DNA from: Solimonas fluminis
GTDB taxonomy: Bacteria; Pseudomonadota; Gammaproteobacteria; Nevskiales; Nevskiaceae
Direction: 5' to 3'
DNA: 64,000 bases
NCBI RefSeq assembly: GCF_002930645.1
Contig: NZ_PSNW01000009.1
Span: forward strand, 1 to 64,000
Shown here: in pieces, positions 43,422 through 50,658 of the stretch
Layout of the letters: every line of letters starts with the position of its first letter
How positions within the stretch are numbered: position 1 is the first letter of the stretch
Notes under the pieces: generated by a model
What the model was told of the DNA's origin: nothing
What the model saw: the letters and a program-made list of their open reading frames with translations, nothing else
Databases searched by the model: none
Made by a program: the position numbers and the translations under genes

Positions 43422-43877
43422 ATGAGCACCCAGAACCTGGAAACCATCGCGGCAGCCTTCCTGGGCTACATCCCGCATATGCGCGAGTGCGGGCTGAGCC
43501 TGGTCCGGGGCTCGCCGGAAGGCGTGGAACTGCGCATGCCCTTTCGCGAGGACTGGGTCGGCGATCCCATCCGCGGCGTGCTGCATACCGGGCCGATCAC
43601 GGTGCTGGTGGACAGCGCCAGCGGCTTCGCCGTGCTGGCCGCGACCCCCGTGCCGGAAACCATCGCGACCCTGGACCTGCGCATGGATTACCTGCGCCCG
43701 GCGCTGCGCGACAAGGACCTCCACTGCCGGGCCGAGTGCTTCCGGCTGACCTCGCAGATCGCCTTCGTGCGCGCCACGGTCTGGCAGGACGACCGGGAAC
43801 AGCCCGTGGCGATCAGCCAGTCGGCCTTCATGCGCTCATCGACCGGCAAGCCCTGGAAGCCGGAAGCCCGCGCATGA
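43422..43877 (+). CDS. PaaI-family hotdog thioesterase (first of tandem pair)
   Basis: This 151-residue hotdog-fold protein has the central helix region GDPIRGVLHTGPITVLVDSASG, where Asp in VDSASG is the usual catalytic acid, and ATLDLRMDYLRP on the following strand. The family hydrolyses acyl- or aryl-CoA thioesters. TACAAT lies only six bases before the ATG with no Shine-Dalgarno between, so the mRNA may be leaderless. It overlaps a second hotdog gene by four bases. Confidence 0.85.
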   Translation: MSTQNLETIAAAFLGYIPHMRECGLSLVRGSPEGVELRMPFREDWVGDPIRGVLHTGPITVLVDSASGFAVLAATPVPETIATLDLRMDYLRPALRDKDLHCRAECFRLTSQIAFVRATVWQDDREQPVAISQSAFMRSSTGKPWKPEARA

Positions 43878-44344
43878 GCGACGCCGTGACGGATTCCCTG
43901 GCCGATCCTTTCCGCGAAGCCCGCCGCCTGGCCCGCGAGAGCGGCGACTTCTCGGTGCTGGTCGCCACCGTGCCCTACGCCCGCTATCTCGGCGTGCAGT
44001 TGTCCCTGCACGAGGGCCGGCCACGCGCGATGCTGCCGTTCCGGCAGGAACTGGTGGGCAATCCGCGCCTGCCGGCGCTGCATGGCGGCATCACCGCCGC
44101 GTTCATGGAGAACGCCGCGATGCTGCACCTGCTCTACCAGCTCGAGACCACCCGCGTGCCCAAGAGCATCGACTTCTCGATCGACTACCTGCTGCCCGCC
44201 CGCACCGAGGAGCTGTACGCCGACTGCGAGATCGGCCGCATGGGCAGCCGCGTGGCGCAGGCCACGATCCGCTGCTGGCAGAAATCCCAGGACCGTCCGG
44301 TCGCGGTGGCACGCGCGCATTTCCTGCTGATGACGCCGGAGTGA
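43874..44344 (+). CDS. PaaI-family hotdog thioesterase (second of tandem pair)
   Basis: This 156-residue hotdog protein has LPALHGGITAAFMENAAMLHLL in the helix, with the HGG loop and Glu (ENAA) where the first paralogue has Asp, and KSIDFSIDYLLPA on the strand. The tandem arrangement suggests a heterodimer or two related substrates. It is coupled at both ends: ATGA overlap upstream, GTGA overlap with the small gene downstream. Confidence 0.83.
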   Translation: MSDAVTDSLADPFREARRLARESGDFSVLVATVPYARYLGVQLSLHEGRPRAMLPFRQELVGNPRLPALHGGITAAFMENAAMLHLLYQLETTRVPKSIDFSIDYLLPARTEELYADCEIGRMGSRVAQATIRCWQKSQDRPVAVARAHFLLMTPE

Positions 44345-44601
44345 AATCCTTCCGCGAGCTGGACGAGGCCGCGGACCGGCCCAAGGGCAGTGCCTTCCGC
44401 GCCTTCAAGCACCTGGAGCCTGGGCTGAGCGAAGGGCGGGATTTCCTGCTGCTGCGGCCGGGCCGCGACGATGCGGGCATCGCCGAACTGCGTGCGCAGG
44501 ACCGGGTTTACCGCAACAGCGTCAACATCGTCCTGGTGGACGATGCCCTGGCCGAAAGACTCCTGAAACACTTGTCCGGCAGCCTGGAGCCGGGGCAGTA
44601 A
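44341..44601 (+). CDS. Small protein of unknown function in the thioesterase operon
   Basis: This 86-residue protein starts with GTG overlapping the thioesterase stop. I do not recognise the family. It is soluble, with a charged N-terminus (FRELDEAADRPKG), a central FKHLEPGLSEGRDFLLLRPG and a helical C-terminus (ALAERLLKHL). There are no Cys, TM segments or signal peptide. The overlap and coding-like composition support a real gene, probably working with the CoA thioesterases. Confidence 0.65.
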   Translation: MKSFRELDEAADRPKGSAFRAFKHLEPGLSEGRDFLLLRPGRDDAGIAELRAQDRVYRNSVNIVLVDDALAERLLKHLSGSLEPGQ

Positions 44602-44697
44602 TGCATCTTGTCCGCCGCCGTCCGCCCTGAAATTGCCAGACCGGCGCGCCGGGTTTACGATCCGGGCCTTCACAATTACCACTATCTGGAGAACACC

Positions 44698-45012
44698 ATG
44701 TCCGCCGCCGACTTCCTCAAGAAGCTGCCGTCCGCGTTCAACGCCGCCGAAGCCTCGGGCACCAACTGCACGATCAACTTCGTCTGCTCCAAGCCGGTCA
44801 ACGTCGTGATCAACAACGGCGCCTGCTCCGTCAACGACGGCACCGCCGGCGGCGCCGACCTGACCATCACCATGGAAGACGACGACCTGATCGCGCTGAT
44901 GAAGGGCGAGCTCAACGGCATGACCGCGTTCATGACCGGCAAGCTGCAGGTCGACGGCGACCTGATGCTGGCCCAGCGCATGGCCAGCTTCTTCGATGCC
45001 TCCAAGCTCTGA
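44698..45012 (+). CDS. SCP2 sterol-binding-domain protein
   Basis: This 104-residue protein consists of a single SCP2 domain: FLKKLPSAFN, then VNVVINNGACSV, DLTITMEDDDLIALMKGEL, and the typical MTAFMTGKLQVDGDLMLAQRMASFF. SCP2 domains bind fatty acyl-CoAs, sterols or similar lipids in a hydrophobic tunnel. It is 96 bases after the thioesterase cassette with a GGAG Shine-Dalgarno. Its 3' end overlaps rsmJ by 17 bases. Confidence 0.9.
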   Translation: MSAADFLKKLPSAFNAAEASGTNCTINFVCSKPVNVVINNGACSVNDGTAGGADLTITMEDDDLIALMKGELNGMTAFMTGKLQVDGDLMLAQRMASFFDASKL

Positions 45013-45715
45013 TCCCGCGATCGGTGCCGAACAGACCCTGGGCAGCGATGCCCGGGGTTTTTCGTTTGCGCTGCAGGAAAACCAGGGGCGGCTGGAACTG
45101 CGCGCCTTGCACCGGCCGGACTACGGCGCGATCTGGATCGACTGGGGCAGCGCCGAGTTGCGCCGGCGCATCGCCGGCGGACGCAAGCAGCTGCTGGCGC
45201 GCGCCCTGGGCATGGCCAAGCGGCCGGACCTGGAAATCCTGGACGCCACCGGCGGACTGGGGCGGGATGCCTTCACGCTGGCCGCCTTGGGCGCCCGCGT
45301 GACGCTGCTGGAGCGGCAGCCGCAGATCGCCGAATTGCTGGCGGACGCCCACCGCCGCGCCCTGGCCGACCCGGCGCTGGCGCCGGTGGCGGCGCGCATC
45401 GAGCTGCGCCGCGGCCAGGCCGCCGCCGTGCTGCCGGAAGGGCGCTGGGACAGCGTCTACCTGGACCCGATGTACCCGCATGCCGGCCACAAGACCGCCC
45501 TGCCGCAGAAGGAGATGCAGATCTTCCGCGACCTGGCCGGAGCCGACGAGGACGCCGACGGACTGCTGCAGCCGGCCCTGCAGGCGGCACGCCTGCGCGT
45601 GGCGGTGAAGCGGCCGCTGAAGGCGCCCTGGCTGGCCGGTCGCAAACCGGGGGTGGAATTCCGCGGCACACAGGCTAGATTCGACGTGTACATCACCGGG
45701 AGCAGCGCACCGTGA
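44996..45715 (+). CDS. rsmJ: 16S rRNA (guanine1516-N2)-methyltransferase
   Basis: This 239-residue SAM-dependent enzyme methylates G1516 in 16S rRNA. It shows the SAM loop ILDATGGLGRDAFTLAALGARVTLLER (broken here as DATGGLGRDAF...VTLLER) and the NPPY-equivalent YLDPMYPH, both characteristic of RsmJ, plus KRPLKAPWL near the C-terminus. The start overlaps the SCP2 gene by 17 bases. A four-base GTGA overlap leads to the VOC gene. Confidence 0.92.
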   Translation: MPPSSDPAIGAEQTLGSDARGFSFALQENQGRLELRALHRPDYGAIWIDWGSAELRRRIAGGRKQLLARALGMAKRPDLEILDATGGLGRDAFTLAALGARVTLLERQPQIAELLADAHRRALADPALAPVAARIELRRGQAAAVLPEGRWDSVYLDPMYPHAGHKTALPQKEMQIFRDLAGADEDADGLLQPALQAARLRVAVKRPLKAPWLAGRKPGVEFRGTQARFDVYITGSSAP

Positions 45716-46074
45716 TCGACCACGTCGCCATCGAGGTCAGCGATTACTGGGAAGCCAAGAACTTCTATACCGCGGTGCTGGGCGCGCTGGGGTATCAAGT
45801 GGTATCCGAGTACGAGGGCTGGGTCGGCTTCGGCCGCGACGGCAAACCGGAGTTCTGGATCCGCCAGGGCAAGCCCAGCCGCGGACTGCACCTGGCCTTC
45901 CGCGCCCGCAGCCGCGGCGACGTCGACCGCTTCCACCGGATCGCCCTGCAGGGCGGCGCCCGCGACAACGGCCCGCCGGGCCTGCGGACCCATTACCATG
46001 CCCATTACTACGGCGCCTTCGTGCTGGACGCCGACGACCGCAACATCGAGGCGGTCTGCCACGAGAGGGACTGA
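45712..46074 (+). CDS. VOC (glyoxalase/bleomycin-resistance fold) protein
   Basis: This 120-residue protein has two beta-alpha-beta-beta-beta modules: MIDHVAIEVSDYWEAKNFYTAVL at the start, with putative metal ligand H4, then LHLAFRARSRGDVDRFH and a terminal NIEAVCHE with Glu/His ligands. The RTHYHAHYYGAFV stretch is His-rich. VOC enzymes are metal-dependent lyases, dioxygenases or binding proteins; substrate is unknown. It starts with GTG overlapping the rsmJ stop, and its stop overlaps the sixA start by one base. Confidence 0.88.
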   Translation: MIDHVAIEVSDYWEAKNFYTAVLGALGYQVVSEYEGWVGFGRDGKPEFWIRQGKPSRGLHLAFRARSRGDVDRFHRIALQGGARDNGPPGLRTHYHAHYYGAFVLDADDRNIEAVCHERD

Positions 46075-46580
46075 TGCGCCTGCTGAGCCTGGTACGCCAC
46101 GCCAAGTCCTCCTGGGACTACGAAGAGCTGAGCGATTTCGAGCGCCCCCTGAACGAGCGCGGCCGGCGCGACGCGCCGCTGATGGCGCAGCGCAGCCTCC
46201 GTCTGCTGGGATGCCCGGACCGGCTGGTCTCCAGCCCGGCGCTGCGCGCGATCACCACCGCGCATGCCTTCGCCGATGCCTTTGGCCTGGGACGCGAGGA
46301 AATCCAGCTGCAGCCGCGCATCTACGAGGCGACGCCCGCCACGCTGGTGCAGATCCTGCGCCAGCTCGACGATGCCGACCGCCACGCGATGCTGTTCGGC
46401 CACAATCCGGGCTTCAGCCAGCTGGCCGGGTTGCTGGCGCCCTGTCCCTTCGACGAGGTGCCGACCTGCGCGGTGGTGCAGCTGGCCCTGGAGATCGACC
46501 AGTGGCGCGACGCCGGCCCGGGCCTGGGCAAGCTGCGCCACTACCTGTTTCCCAAGGACGGTGCCGACCAGGCCTCCTAG
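46074..46580 (+). CDS. sixA: Phosphohistidine phosphatase SixA
   Basis: This 168-residue histidine-phosphatase family protein has the RHA nucleophile motif LVRHAKSSW (H9), then LNERGRRDA, SSPALRA and the second His in LFGHNPGFS. SixA removes phosphate from phosphohistidine in signalling proteins (in E. coli, ArcB and the nitrogen PTS). The stop codon overlaps that of the convergent carbonic anhydrase gene (CTAG). Confidence 0.88.
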   Translation: MRLLSLVRHAKSSWDYEELSDFERPLNERGRRDAPLMAQRSLRLLGCPDRLVSSPALRAITTAHAFADAFGLGREEIQLQPRIYEATPATLVQILRQLDDADRHAMLFGHNPGFSQLAGLLAPCPFDEVPTCAVVQLALEIDQWRDAGPGLGKLRHYLFPKDGADQAS

Positions 46581-47104
46581 GCCTTCGCGACGGCCTGCAG
46601 CTTCGCCCGGTAGCGCTGCGCGTTCTGCACGTAGTGCTGCGCCTGCAGCTTCAGGAATGCCGCCTCCTGCTCCCCCAGCTCGCGCACGACCTTGGCCGGC
46701 GCCCCCATGATCAGGGAGTTGTCCGGGAAGCTCTTGCCTTCGGGGATCAGCGACTTGGCGCCGACGATGCTGTTGCGGCCGATCTTCACGCGGTTGAGGA
46801 TCACCGAACCGATGCCGATCAGCGAGTTGTCGCCGATCTCGCAGCCGTGAAGCATGACCAGGTGCCCGATCGTGCAGTCGCGGCCGATGCTCAGGCGGAT
46901 GCCCGGGTCGGTATGCAGGACCGAGCCGTCCTGGACATTGCTGTTCTCCCCCACCACGATCTCGTCGCAATCGCCGCGCAGCACGGCGTTGAACCAGACG
47001 CTGGCATTGTGCTCCAGCGTGACCGCGCCGATCAGGGTGGCGTTGGGTGCGACCCAGCAATCCCCCTTAAACTGGGGTTCCCGTCCATCGAGGGCGTAGA
47101 TCAT
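46577..47104 (-). CDS. Gamma-class carbonic anhydrase-like hexapeptide protein
   Basis: This 175-residue left-handed beta-helix protein has repeated hexapeptides and three zinc-ligand His residues at the expected places: H64 (SVLHTDPG), H81 (IGHLVM) and H86 (LHGCEIG). The C-terminal helix packs on the trimer. Homologues (YrdA/CaiE family) include carbonic anhydrases and proteins with no activity shown. The ATG at 47104 shares two bases with the ATG of the divergent SGNH gene, so their promoters must overlap the other gene's coding DNA or the start of one is further in. Confidence 0.88.
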   Translation of the reverse strand: MIYALDGREPQFKGDCWVAPNATLIGAVTLEHNASVWFNAVLRGDCDEIVVGENSNVQDGSVLHTDPGIRLSIGRDCTIGHLVMLHGCEIGDNSLIGIGSVILNRVKIGRNSIVGAKSLIPEGKSFPDNSLIMGAPAKVVRELGEQEAAFLKLQAQHYVQNAQRYRAKLQAVAKA

Positions 47105-47750
47105 GCGCGGCTTCCGTAAGGGGATGGTTGATTTCCGCAGTCTGGCGGGCGGCTTGCTGCTGCTGCAAGCCCTGCTGTTGCTGGCGGCCTGCGGCGACAA
47201 GACGCCGAAGCTCGCGGCGCTGCCGCCGGATGCGGTGGTACTGGCCTTCGGCGACAGCCTGACCTACGGCACCGGCGCCGGCCCGCGCCAGAGCTACCCC
47301 GCGTTGCTGGCGGAGTTGATCGGCCGCAAGGTGGTGAATGCCGGTGTTCCGGGAGAAACCAGCGCCGAGGGACGCGAACGCCTGCCGGAGCTGCTGGACG
47401 AAACCGAGCCGGGCCTGGTGATCCTCTGCCTGGGCGGCAACGACATGCTGCGCCAGCAGGATCGCGCGCAGATGCGCGCCAACCTCAGCGCCATGATCGA
47501 GGAAGTGCGCGGGCGCGGCATTCCCCTGGTCCTGCTGGGAGTGCCCGAGCCCAAGCTGCTGTCGCTGAGCGCCGAACCCAGCTACGCGGCCCTGGCACAG
47601 GAGTACGGCCTGCCGCTGGAAGCCCGGGTCATCGCCGAGGTGCTGGGCGACCGCGACCTGAAGTCGGACCCCATCCATCCCAATGCCAGGGGCTATCGCC
47701 AGATGGCGGAGAAGATCGCGGAGCTGCTGAAGCGGGCCGGCGCGGTCTAG
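47103..47750 (+). CDS. SGNH/GDSL-family esterase lipoprotein (TesA-like)
   Basis: This 215-residue protein has a lipoprotein signal peptide (LLLAAC, lipidated C30) and the four SGNH blocks: GDSL (residues 50-53), Gly near [13 protein letters not shown], and DPIHPN with the catalytic Asp/His. Related enzymes are TesA-type lysophospholipase/arylesterases. The ATG at 47103 gives a basic n-region (RGFRKG). An alternative ATG at 47124 would leave a shorter n-region but avoid the start-codon overlap with the divergent gene. Confidence 0.88.
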   Translation: MRGFRKGMVDFRSLAGGLLLLQALLLLAACGDKTPKLAALPPDAVVLAFGDSLTYGTGAGPRQSYPALLAELIGRKVVNAGVPGETSAEGRERLPELLDETEPGLVILCLGGNDMLRQQDRAQMRANLSAMIEEVRGRGIPLVLLGVPEPKLLSLSAEPSYAALAQEYGLPLEARVIAEVLGDRDLKSDPIHPNARGYRQMAEKIAELLKRAGAV

Positions 47751-47754
47751 ACGC

Positions 47755-48249
47755 TCAGAGCGCGGCCGCCGGAAGGATGCGCGGGCGCGCAGCCAGGCTG
47801 AATCCATGGCCGTGCTCCAGCAAGTACTCCAGCCACTTGCCGAGCATGAGATTGCGCTGCCACTGCGCGCTGAGGAATTGCCCGGCCTTGGGGTCTCCCT
47901 CTTCCGTCGCGTCCCAGGGAGGACGCTGGCTGCAGGCCAGCGCCTCGGCCACCGCGGCGTCGCGGTAGACGCGAACCCAGAGGTCCGGCTGGCGACGAAC
48001 GCCGTCCTGGTCGACGAACTCGTAGGACAGCTTGAAGCTGACCGTGTAGCGGTCGCGATCGGTCACGCGCAGGTGCAGTGGCAGGTCGCTCTGGCTGCGC
48101 GAAACCGCCTCGTCGAAGGGCAGGTCCAGTTCCGGGATCAGCCGCTCCAGCAGGTGGTAGTTGCGTTCGTAGAGATCGAGCAGGTGCGCCAGCCGCCGCG
48201 GCTTGCCGCAGCAGGGACAGACGTAAGCTTGGCCAGTGGAGGCTTGCAT
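47755..48249 (-). CDS. DUF1249 family protein
   Basis: This 164-residue protein resembles the E. coli YqiB family: LDLYERNYHLLERLIPEL, then YTVSFKLSYEFVDQDGVRRQPDLWVRVYRDAAVAEALAC (shown as segments), and the C-terminal QRNLMLGKWLEYLLEHGHGF. An N-terminal CPCC motif may bind zinc. Function is unknown. TATAGT lies six bases upstream of the ATG with TTGTCC 18 bases before it, so the mRNA may be leaderless. Divergent from pgm. Confidence 0.85.
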   Translation of the reverse strand: MQASTGQAYVCPCCGKPRRLAHLLDLYERNYHLLERLIPELDLPFDEAVSRSQSDLPLHLRVTDRDRYTVSFKLSYEFVDQDGVRRQPDLWVRVYRDAAVAEALACSQRPPWDATEEGDPKAGQFLSAQWQRNLMLGKWLEYLLEHGHGFSLAARPRILPAAAL

Positions 48250-48255
48250 GGGCGG

Positions 48256-48285
48256 ACTATAAGATAGGGCTCACGACTGGGACAA
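48256..48285 (-). promoter_or_regulatory. Promoter for a possibly leaderless DUF1249 mRNA
   Basis: On the minus strand TTGTCC (48285-48280), 18 bases, then TATAGT (48261-48256). The -10 ends six bases before the ATG at 48249, placing the expected start on or next to the initiation codon. Confidence 0.45.
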
Positions 48286-48305
48286 ACAGAACAAAGGAGA
48301 GCATC

Positions 48306-49937
48306 ATGGCGATCCGAGAAATCTCCACCAAACCCTACCTCGACCAGAAATCCGGCACCGCGGGACTGCGCAAGAAAGTCGCCGTCTTCCAGCAGCCGCA
48401 CTACCTCGAGAACTTCCTGCAGTCGATCTTCGACTGCGTACCCGAACTGCGCGGCGCCACCCTGGTCATTGGGGGCGACGGCCGCTATTACAACCGTACG
48501 GCGATCCAGACCGCCTGCTCGATCGCCGCCGGCAACGGGGTGGCGCGCATCGTCATCGGCCAGGGCGGGCTGCTGTCGACACCCGCCGCGTCGCACCTGA
48601 TCCGCAAGCGCGGCGCCCAGGGTGGCCTGCTGTTCACCGCCAGCCACAACCCCGCCGGACCGGACGGCGACTTCGGCATCAAGTTCAACGTCGCCGGCGG
48701 CGGACAGGCAAGCGAAGGCCTGACCAACCGCATCTACGAAGCCAGCAAGCAGCTGGCGCGCTACCGCGTGCACGAGGGCGGCCAGGTGGACCTGGATCGC
48801 CGCGGACTGCAGACGCTGGGCGGTATGGAGGTCGAGGTGATCGACTGCGTCGATGACTACTCGCAGCTGATGCAGCAGCTGTTCGACTTCGACCGCATCC
48901 GCGACTGGTTCCGCCGGGGACACACGCTGCGCTTCGACGCGATGCATGCGGTGACCGGCCCCTATGCCGAGCGCATCTTCGTCGAGCAACTCGGGGCGCC
49001 GCTGCTGAGCGTCCAGAACGCCAGCCCCCTGGAGGATTTCGGCGGCGGCCACCCGGACCCCAACCTGATCTACGCCAAGCCGCTGGTGGACCTGGCCTTC
49101 GGCCCCAATGGCCCGGACCTGGCCGCCGCCAGCGACGGCGACGGCGACCGCAACATGATCCTGGGCAAGGACATCTTCATCTCGCCGGGCGATTCGCTGG
49201 CGATGCTGGCGGCCCACCTGCACGAGTTGCCGGGCTACCGCCGTGGCCTGGCCGGCCTGGCGCGCTCCATGCCCACCTGCCGCGCCGCCGACAAGGTTGC
49301 CAAGGCGCTGGCCATTCCCCTGTATGAAACGCCGACCGGCTGGAAGTTCTTCGCCAACCTGCTGGATGCCGGCAAGCTGACGCTCTGCGGCGAGGAAAGC
49401 TTCGGCACCAGCAGCGACCATGCGCGCGAGAAGGACGGCGTCTGGGCGGTGCTGGCCTGGCTCAACGTGCTCGCCGTGACCGGACTGCCGGTGAAGGAGA
49501 TCGCCCAGCGGCACTGGAAGCGTTTCGGCCGCCACTACTACGCGCGTCACGACTACGACGAACTGCCCGGCCCCGCCGCGGACAGCGTGATGCAAGCCCT
49601 GGCCAACCAGCTGGCGGAACTGCCGGGACGCCGACTCGGTGACTACACGGTCAGCGAGGCCGACGAGTTCAGCTATCGCGACCCGGTGGACAACAGCATC
49701 GCCGTGAACCAGGGACTGCGCGTGATCTTCGGCGACGACGCGCGCCTGATCCTGCGGCTTTCGGGCACCGGCACCAAGGGCTCGACGCTGCGCCTCTACC
49801 TGGAGCGCTACGAAACCCGCGAGAGCGCGCTCAACTGGGAAGCCCGCGATGCGCTGGCGCCGCTGGTGAACCTCGCGGACCGCATCATGCGCATCGGTGA
49901 ACTGACCGGCCGCAAGGCACCGAGCGTGATCACCTGA
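48306..49937 (+). CDS. pgm: Alpha-D-glucose phosphate-specific phosphoglucomutase
   Basis: This 543-residue enzyme interconverts glucose 1- and 6-phosphate for glycogen, trehalose and surface polysaccharide metabolism. It is of the eukaryote-like PGM1 type: RTKPYxDQKxGTxGLRKKV-type start (STKPYLDQKSGTAGLRKKV), phosphoserine S113 in TASHNPAGPDGD, metal loop DGDGDRNM, sugar loop CGEESFGT and phosphate loop RLSGTGTKGSTLRLY. A strong AAAGGAGA Shine-Dalgarno precedes the ATG. It is monocistronic. Confidence 0.95.
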   Translation: MAIREISTKPYLDQKSGTAGLRKKVAVFQQPHYLENFLQSIFDCVPELRGATLVIGGDGRYYNRTAIQTACSIAAGNGVARIVIGQGGLLSTPAASHLIRKRGAQGGLLFTASHNPAGPDGDFGIKFNVAGGGQASEGLTNRIYEASKQLARYRVHEGGQVDLDRRGLQTLGGMEVEVIDCVDDYSQLMQQLFDFDRIRDWFRRGHTLRFDAMHAVTGPYAERIFVEQLGAPLLSVQNASPLEDFGGGHPDPNLIYAKPLVDLAFGPNGPDLAAASDGDGDRNMILGKDIFISPGDSLAMLAAHLHELPGYRRGLAGLARSMPTCRAADKVAKALAIPLYETPTGWKFFANLLDAGKLTLCGEESFGTSSDHAREKDGVWAVLAWLNVLAVTGLPVKEIAQRHWKRFGRHYYARHDYDELPGPAADSVMQALANQLAELPGRRLGDYTVSEADEFSYRDPVDNSIAVNQGLRVIFGDDARLILRLSGTGTKGSTLRLYLERYETRESALNWEARDALAPLVNLADRIMRIGELTGRKAPSVIT

Positions 49938-50022
49938 ATTCCGCCGCCGCGAAGCCGGCCGGGGAAAACTGGCAAATTGCACGCCACCCCCGGACAATGG
50001 GCGCCGTCCACGGAGGCCGACG

Positions 50023-50658
50023 TTGAATATCCTGCTGGTCGACGATCACGAGCTGTTCCGCGAAGGCATCAAGCTGCTGCTGGCCAACCTGGCGGAGGAC
50101 GTCGTCTTCGCCGAGGCGTCCAGCTGCACCGCCGCGCTGGCCCATCCGGGCGCTTCGCCGCTGGATGTGATCCTGCTGGACTTCCACCTGCCGGGCATGC
50201 ATGGCTTCGAGGCCCTGCGGGCGCTGCGCGAGCACTTCGAGCAGCCGGCCATCGTGGTGCTGTCGGCGGAGGAGAACCCGGCCCTGATCGTGCAGGCCAT
50301 CGATGAAGGCGCGGCGGGCTTCATCCCCAAGACCTCCAGCCACGCGGTGATGATGGCCGCGCTGCGCCTGGTGCTGGCCGGCGGCACCTACCTGCCCCCG
50401 CATGCCTTGCTCGGCTCGGCCTCGCCGGCCGCCGCCGTCGCCCAGCCCCAGGGCGACCTGCTGGCGGAACTGACGCCGCGCCAGCTGGAGACGCTGAGAC
50501 TGGCGATGCAGGGCAAGTCGAACAAGGTGATCGCCCGCGAGATGGATGTCTCCGAGGCGACGGTCAAGGCGCACCTGTCCGCGTCGTTCCGCGCCCTGGG
50601 CGTGCGCAACCGCACCGAGGCGGTCTTCTCGGCGGCGCGGCTCGGGCTAAAGATCTAG
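50023..50658 (+). CDS. NarL/LuxR-type response regulator
   Basis: This 211-residue protein has a receiver domain (acidic pair D7-D8, phospho-acceptor D53 in LLDFHLPG, Lys in IPKTSS) and a C-terminal LuxR-type HTH (LTPRQLETLRLAMQGKSN then VSEATVKAHLSASFRALGV, about residues 147-195). It starts with TTG behind a GGAGG Shine-Dalgarno. Its last 12 bases overlap, on the opposite strand, the end of the large fusion gene, and the hybrid kinase lies just beyond that gene. The likely partner is therefore that kinase, although this is inferred from position. Confidence 0.92.
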   Translation: MNILLVDDHELFREGIKLLLANLAEDVVFAEASSCTAALAHPGASPLDVILLDFHLPGMHGFEALRALREHFEQPAIVVLSAEENPALIVQAIDEGAAGFIPKTSSHAVMMAALRLVLAGGTYLPPHALLGSASPAAAVAQPQGDLLAELTPRQLETLRLAMQGKSNKVIAREMDVSEATVKAHLSASFRALGVRNRTEAVFSAARLGLKI

